DNA from: JAAUQA01 sp036351435
GTDB taxonomy: Bacteria; Pseudomonadota; Gammaproteobacteria; Competibacterales; Competibacteraceae
Length of the DNA: 9,760 nt
Assembly: GCA_036351435.1 (NCBI GenBank)
Contig: JAZBPA010000363.1
Span: 1 to 9,760 of the forward strand
Direction: 5' to 3'
In this document: in pieces, positions 6,591-9,760 of the stretch
Layout of the letters: each line of letters starts with the position of its first letter
Position numbering within the stretch: the stretch's first letter is position 1
Translations under genes and position numbers: made by a program
Notes under the pieces: model-generated
Database searches by the model: none
Told to the model about the DNA's origin: nothing
The model's input: only the letters and a program-made list of their open reading frames with translations

Positions 6591-7211
6591 CTAGCTAGGC
6601 GGGAACAGCGTACCAAGATCAATGAAGACTTCGGGAAACATGAACAGCGATACCTTACCGGTTCGATGTTCCGTCACTTGGCGATATTCGTCCTCTTGCG
6701 GCGCACGGTAAACCTCTAGTCGCTGTTCCGGTAGATCAACCAACCAATATTCAGGGATTCCATAATGGGCGTAAAGCGGAGCTTTGATTCGACGATCAGC
6801 TTTGGCTGTTGAATCACTCACTTCAATGATCAGCAAGACATCAGCCGGACGTGGATGATGCTTACGATAGTAGTCGTCACGCCAACGCAATACAGCCACA
6901 TCCGGTTGGGGTTCGGAGGAATCGGACAATATCACCGGATTTTGCGGCGCAATAACCGCCTTACCGTAGAGTTCGTGCCCCAAAACACTCACCAGGTAAT
7001 TCAGCTGCCCGGCATGTTCAGAGCCAATCGGTGCCATTGCAACGATGTCCCCCTCAATCAATTCCACGCGCTCATCTTTGCCCAACAAACCCAGCTCGTC
7101 CATACGATGGTACTCCGCCACCGTCCAGCGCCGACACGGTAAGGGAAGAGCGAGACCAGCCGGGGTAGGGTCTTTGCGTTCGGGGTGATGGACTTCAGCG
7201 ATACGACTCAT
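6591..7211 (-). CDS. Uma2-family (DUF820) restriction-endonuclease-fold protein
   Basis: A 206-residue protein with the Uma2/DUF820 layout: an N-terminal helix (RRWTVAEYHRMDELGLL), the strand RVELIEGDIVAMAPIGSEH, then the PD-(D/E)XK-like core QPDVAVLRW (Asp104), ADVLLIIEVSDST (Glu130) and DRRIKAPLYAHYGIPEYWLVDL (Lys143). The fold is that of PD-(D/E)XK nucleases, and the family is common in multicopy form in some bacteria; its biological role is unsettled. ATG at 7211 is chosen because AGGAG lies 8 bases upstream; the TTG at 7217 is too close to that site. The gene appears intact and stands alone on its strand, with a hairpin upstream at 7339-7377 and the dehydrogenase remnant downstream. Confidence 0.88.
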   Translation of the reverse strand: MSRIAEVHHPERKDPTPAGLALPLPCRRWTVAEYHRMDELGLLGKDERVELIEGDIVAMAPIGSEHAGQLNYLVSVLGHELYGKAVIAPQNPVILSDSSEPQPDVAVLRWRDDYYRKHHPRPADVLLIIEVSDSTAKADRRIKAPLYAHYGIPEYWLVDLPEQRLEVYRAPQEDEYRQVTEHRTGKVSLFMFPEVFIDLGTLFPPS

Positions 7212-7338
7212 TCGCAATTCTCCTCAATTAGCAAACGCCGTCAGCGCGGTAATGCCTTTAGCATACTTCGGGAATGATCCGCTGTGCAGGAAATTCGGCA
7301 TGCCGATAGTATAACCCGGCGAGTAGGATGCGCTGAAC

Positions 7339-7377
7339 GAAGGGAGGCGCATCGGTTGCGATTGATGCGCCACCTTC
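7339..7377. terminator. Interrupted hairpin downstream of the DUF1566 gene
   Basis: GGCGCATC (7346-7353) pairs with GATGCGCC (7364-7371), and outside it GAAGG (7339-7343) pairs with CCTTC (7373-7377) past small unpaired bases. It lies 29 bases beyond the stop of the minus-strand DUF1566 gene and about 130 bases before the Uma2-like start, so it probably ends the DUF1566 transcript. No T-run is present. Confidence 0.45.
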
Positions 7378-7405
7378 ATCGACACAGCCAGCCTATTTTC
7401 GCGGA

Positions 7406-8590
7406 TTAGCTACGCCGTCCCCGCCAGCCCAGCATGCCGGCCAACATCAAACCCAAGGCGATTAGCCCCCAGCCGCCCAAGGCAGGAATCGATGTAGGCC
7501 CACCGGCTCCTCCCGGCACCAATATTACCGTATGCGCCTCGCCCGCCGAAACACTGGGATTGAAATTAGCATCCCCTGAATAGTTCGCAGTCAGCGTTCT
7601 ATCCCCCGCCGTATTTAAGATGATCTCGCAACTGCCCGCCGCGACAGTCGCCGTACAGCTTTCGCCGGTGTCGGCCTCAACCGTCACATCCCCCGTTGGT
7701 GTTCCGCCTGCCGAGGTCACCGTAAACGCCACGGTCACCACTTGTCCCAACACCGAGGGGTCAGGTAGGCCGCTGCTTATGCTAGTAGTGCTGGTGGCTC
7801 GATTAATATCAAAATCATCAAATAACTATCCGCCGCGCACCAACCGGACTCGCCCGGCGACGTCCTTGTTTTCGATGAGATCGTCGCCATTGCTGAAGCA
7901 CAGGTCCCACGCGAAGCCTGATCCCCCGGCATACCCGGAGGCCGACCAGAAAAACGACCCAGGCGTGTTGGGGAAGAAGATCGTATCGATGGTCGGGCCG
8001 GGGAAAGCAATCCCATAATCCACAATAGAACGTAGTTCTTCGCGGGTCGGCATGCGCCAGTCGTCCAAGCTGCATAAAGACGTTGCATTAACGGCAGCAA
8101 CATATTCCTCCATGTTGCAGTTGGTCAGCGTGCTGCCACAGACCCCCGGATTGGAGATCGGCGTTTCGGTACCAGGACCACCGCCGTTGGTTGCGTCGTT
8201 GGTGTCGTACCAGCTATAAGCATGGCCCCGGTCGCGCAACCCATCATCATCGGTCTTAACCTCTCAGATCAAGCCGGTGACGTTGTCGCGGGTGCAAGCC
8301 CAGTCGCCGGGATTGGTACCCAATGCAGCGGAATCCGGCAGTTCGGTACCATCATTGGCAATCTTGGTGAAATCAAAGCCCTTACTGCCCGAACCCGTTT
8401 TAGGCAGCACGCCAGCGGCGGCTGCGGGATCGCGACCGTATTGGTGATCCGCGCCCAGACCATCATTGCGGGTGACGCCGGTGTCGTTGAGTTGGGCGCT
8501 GGCCACCGCAGAAATCCCAATCAACCCGATCAACAAGCCGATACAGTAAACGAAACCTGACCGGTAACGATGAAACTCAGAAAAAAGCAT
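7406..8590 (-). pseudogene. DUF1566/Ig-like/IPTL-CTERM exported protein gene with two in-frame nonsense codons
   Basis: One frame of 395 codons reads as a single exported protein apart from TGA at 8264-8266 and TAG at 7826-7828. The order is: signal peptide ending AVASA before QLN; the DUF1566 (Lcl C-terminal) N-region to DWACTRDNVTGLI; TGA; EVKTDDDGLRDRGHAYSWY; a Cys-containing stretch CGSTLTNCNMEEYVAAVNA; DDWRMPTREELRSIVDYG; FFWSASGYAG to GRVRLVRGG; TAG; LFDDFDINRATSTTSI; one bacterial Ig-like repeat (VLGQVVTVAF to ANYSGDANFN); and a C-terminal IPALGGWGLIALGL with a GWRGRRS tail, an IPTL-CTERM-type sorting signal. Family pattern suggests the stops were Trp (GLIWEVKT) and Gln (RGGQ). ATG at 8590 has GGAGG 4 bases upstream, and a promoter candidate lies just beyond. 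Without readthrough only a short secreted N-terminal fragment would be made. Assembly error is the main alternative. Confidence 0.85.
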
Positions 8591-8633
8591 GTTGCCTCCC
8601 AATAAGCAGAGCTGATGTCCACATTGTAAGCGG

Positions 8634-8661
8634 ATTATCTCTAATATAACCCACTTATCAA
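8634..8661 (-). promoter_or_regulatory. Sigma-70-like promoter candidate for the DUF1566 gene
   Basis: On the minus strand TTGATA (8661-8656) and GATAAT (8639-8634) are separated by 16 bases, about 44 bases before the ATG at 8590. Both hexamers are close to consensus. The -35 lies next to the AATGAC/GTCATT hairpin (8661-8676). Confidence 0.5.
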
Positions 8662-8676
8662 ATGACCTTTGTCATT
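8661..8676. repeat. 6-bp inverted repeat in divergent promoter region
   Basis: AATGAC (8661-8666) and GTCATT (8671-8676) form a perfect stem around CTTT. It lies between the DUF1566 promoter candidate and the vapB leader, so it may bind a regulator of either gene; short repeats like this also occur by chance. Confidence 0.3.
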
Positions 8677-8688
8677 AGGGTTAACAAA

Positions 8689-8704
8689 TATGCCACGTGG
8701 CATA
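8689..8704. promoter_or_regulatory. 16-bp palindrome, candidate VapB operator
   Basis: TATGCCACGTGGCATA is a perfect palindrome 78 bases before the vapB start. VapB antitoxins commonly autoregulate by binding palindromes near their promoter. The same 16 bases form the core of the 26-bp palindrome at 3325-3350. Confidence 0.55.
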
Positions 8705-8760
8705 GTCCAATGGAAAAGAGTGGACCTGTGCGACGAAAAGCATAGACTTTTGCATAGTCT
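8700..8760 (+). repeat. Three GCATAGWCY direct repeats in the vapB leader
   Basis: GCATAGTCC (8700-8708), GCATAGACT (8740-8748) and GCATAGTCT (8752-8760). The first overlaps the right arm of the palindrome, and the last two are 12 bases apart, about one helical turn. They resemble repeated half-sites for an autoregulatory antitoxin. Confidence 0.4.
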
Positions 8761-8782
8761 GTTCATCACGAGGAAACGCAAC

Positions 8783-9076
8783 ATGACTGATACCCGCATC
8801 GCCAAGCTGTTTAAGAATGGAGCCAGTCAGGCGGTTCGTTTGCCTGCGGAATTTCGCTTTGACTGTGACGAGGTATATATCAGCCGCGATGATGCGACCG
8901 GTGACGTGGTGCTGTCCAACCGGCCCGGCGATAAAACCTGGAACGCGTTCTTTGAGCTGCTGCATTCGGTAGAAATACCTGCCGAGTTTATGGCCGTGCG
9001 CCCGCTGAATGACTTTCCGCAAGAGCATGGCGTCTTTGATGATGAACCTGCCCCGAATAGCGACGGGAAAGGTTAA
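8783..9076 (+). CDS. vapB: VapB/VagC-type AbrB-fold antitoxin
   Basis: A 97-residue antitoxin. The N-terminal half is a SpoVT/AbrB swapped-hairpin DNA-binding domain of the VagC type (TRIAKLFKNGASQAVRLPAEF, then DEVYISRDDATGDVVLSN). The C-terminal half (KTWNAFFELLHSVEIPAEFM to VFDDEPAPNS) is the acidic, extended part that usually wraps the cognate PIN toxin. ATG at 8783 is chosen because GAGGA lies 8 bases upstream and the family start MTDTRIAKLF follows; upstream in-frame codons are not family-like. It ends 2 bases before the vapC start, a normal vapBC spacing, but the toxin gene is broken. Autoregulation through the leader palindrome and GCATAG repeats is inferred. Confidence 0.9.
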   Translation: MTDTRIAKLFKNGASQAVRLPAEFRFDCDEVYISRDDATGDVVLSNRPGDKTWNAFFELLHSVEIPAEFMAVRPLNDFPQEHGVFDDEPAPNSDGKG

Positions 9077-9078
9077 CG

Positions 9079-9345
9079 ATGCTGCATATGTAGACCGGCC
9101 AATCATCGCCTGCACCTTGCAGAGGGCAATTCCTGAAGATCATCCACATCTTGCCGTGGGACGTTGAAGCGGCGGACTGGTATGCCACCATCCGCCATCA
9201 ACTGATCAGTGCGGGAAAGCCGATCGGCGAAATGGATATGATGATCGCCGCGAATGCGCTGTCCGCTGGTGCGGTACTGGTCACTAACAACAGGCGATAT
9301 TTCGAGCAGATTGAAGCACCGTTAATGCTGGATAATTGGACTTAA
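9079..9345 (+). pseudogene. vapC: vapC PIN-domain toxin remnant, internally deleted
   Basis: The start MLHM is right for this toxin family, but a TAG follows at once where LDTN (with the first catalytic Asp) is expected. The same frame resumes clearly at about QFLKIIHILPWDVEAADWY, then IRHQLISAGKPIGEMDMMIAA, GAVLVTNNRRYFEQI and APLMLDNWT. An intact member is about 130-137 residues; this frame is 88 codons long, so roughly the middle 45-50 residues, including the second catalytic acid, are gone. Small indels also seem to scramble the 9091-9130 region. No active PIN RNase can be made. The later Asp of EMDMMIAA and the VTNN motif remain. Confidence 0.85.
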
Positions 9346-9386
9346 AGGAAGTCCCATACAGATCGATACTACACGTAATGCTGTGT

Positions 9387-9392
9387 TACACT
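9387..9392 (+). promoter_or_regulatory. Possible -10 box for the terminal RHH gene
   Basis: TACACT lies 30 bases before the ATG at 9422, in an A/T-rich leader. No convincing -35 was found at 16-18 bases upstream. The leader also holds GGAAGTC (9347-9353) and its reverse complement GACTTCC (9412-9418), the latter partly covering the SD. Confidence 0.25.
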
Positions 9393-9421
9393 TAATTATG
9401 TGTTTTTAGGAGACTTCCCTG

Positions 9422-9760
9422 ATGTCAAACACAGTAAACTTTACCGGGTCCGTTGATCGGAGTCTGCTGCGCCGCGCCAAGGTGATTGCTGCGAAAACAG
9501 AGACTTCGGTAAACGCCTTATTCAACGCTGAGTTGCGCTATTTGGTTGAAACCTATGATGCTGCCGAAGCCGCTGAAAATGATAACTATAAAGCGCTGCT
9601 GGACTTTTCTTTAGGGCGTATCAATGATCTAACGGCTATGCAGAGACTGGGGATCGACAGTGAGGAAGACCTGTTCTTGCTGATGGCTCACGCTCATCTG
9701 CCAATGCCGCGCTTAGCGGATAATAAGACTCAAGCGATGGTTGCGGAACTGAATAAACTG
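9422..9760 (+). CDS. RHH (ribbon-helix-helix) antitoxin-like protein, 3' truncated
   Basis: An open frame of 113 codons that runs off the right edge. AGGAG (9408-9412) lies 9 bases before the ATG. The N-terminus (NFTGSVDRSLLRRAKVIAAK, then TETSVNALFNAELRYLVETY) has the strand-helix-helix pattern of RHH antitoxins and regulators, in which the strand binds the DNA major groove. After an acidic linker (DAAEAAENDNYKALLDFSLG) comes a second part (NDLTAMQRLGIDSEEDLFLL, then MAHAHLPMPRL) whose family I do not recognise. Its place just after a decayed vapBC pair suggests another toxin-antitoxin operon, with a toxin possibly beyond the window. The leader is separate from vapBC, so it probably has its own promoter. 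Confidence 0.7.
   Translation, partial: MSNTVNFTGSVDRSLLRRAKVIAAKTETSVNALFNAELRYLVETYDAAEAAENDNYKALLDFSLGRINDLTAMQRLGIDSEEDLFLLMAHAHLPMPRLADNKTQAMVAELNKL

Noticed and set aside
8681..9115. Minus-strand open frame of 144 codons opposite vapB
   Set aside because: It is antisense to a clear VapB family gene and has no matching motifs or SD.
9347..9418. GGAAGTC/GACTTCC inverted repeat spanning the RHH leader
   Set aside because: Only 7 bp with a loop of about 58 bases; not convincing as a transposon end or a riboswitch.

Overview
The window looks like a chromosomal accessory stretch from a Gram-negative bacterium, most likely a gammaproteobacterium. The evidence is a variant IPTL-CTERM C-terminal sorting signal, a DUF1566 surface or exported protein, an Uma2-family protein, VapBC- and RHH-type toxin-antitoxin genes, moderate GC content, and ordinary Shine-Dalgarno (SD) sites spaced 5-9 bases from the starts. 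The exact lineage cannot be read from the sequence.

Left half (1-6300). The window opens inside a subtilisin-like (S8) protease gene whose visible N-terminal part is an uninterrupted run of at least 26 Asp codons. A long perfect hairpin follows its stop. Next is a divergent pair sharing a short start-to-start region: a P-loop NTPase with an N-terminal barrel-like domain (minus), and an exported, probably alpha/alpha-barrel protein (plus) that carries a perfect 26-bp palindrome inside its coding sequence. Two hairpins separate the latter from a convergent two-gene minus-strand operon: an ABC exporter half-transporter with non-canonical nucleotide-binding motifs, followed by an aspartyl/asparaginyl beta-hydroxylase-like Fe(II)/2-oxoglutarate dioxygenase. 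No precursor peptide or other obvious substrate is visible, so any shared pathway is inference.

Right half (6301-9760). This part is rich in decaying genes and toxin-antitoxin material. It holds a short remnant of the N-terminus of a zinc-type (MDR) alcohol dehydrogenase, an intact Uma2-like gene, a DUF1566 plus Ig-like plus IPTL-CTERM gene broken by two in-frame nonsense codons, an intact VapB-like antitoxin next to an internally deleted vapC, and the start of an RHH antitoxin-like gene running off the right edge. The vapB leader carries a 16-bp palindrome identical to the core of the palindrome in the exported-protein gene, plus repeated GCATAG half-site-like motifs.

Most noteworthy are the shared palindrome at two distant loci, the ABC exporter/beta-hydroxylase operon with unusual NBD motifs, the double-nonsense gene that still has a good promoter and SD, the intact antitoxin with a dead toxin, and the otherwise unannotated dehydrogenase fragment. 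No CRISPR array, tRNA, rRNA or transposase was recognised.
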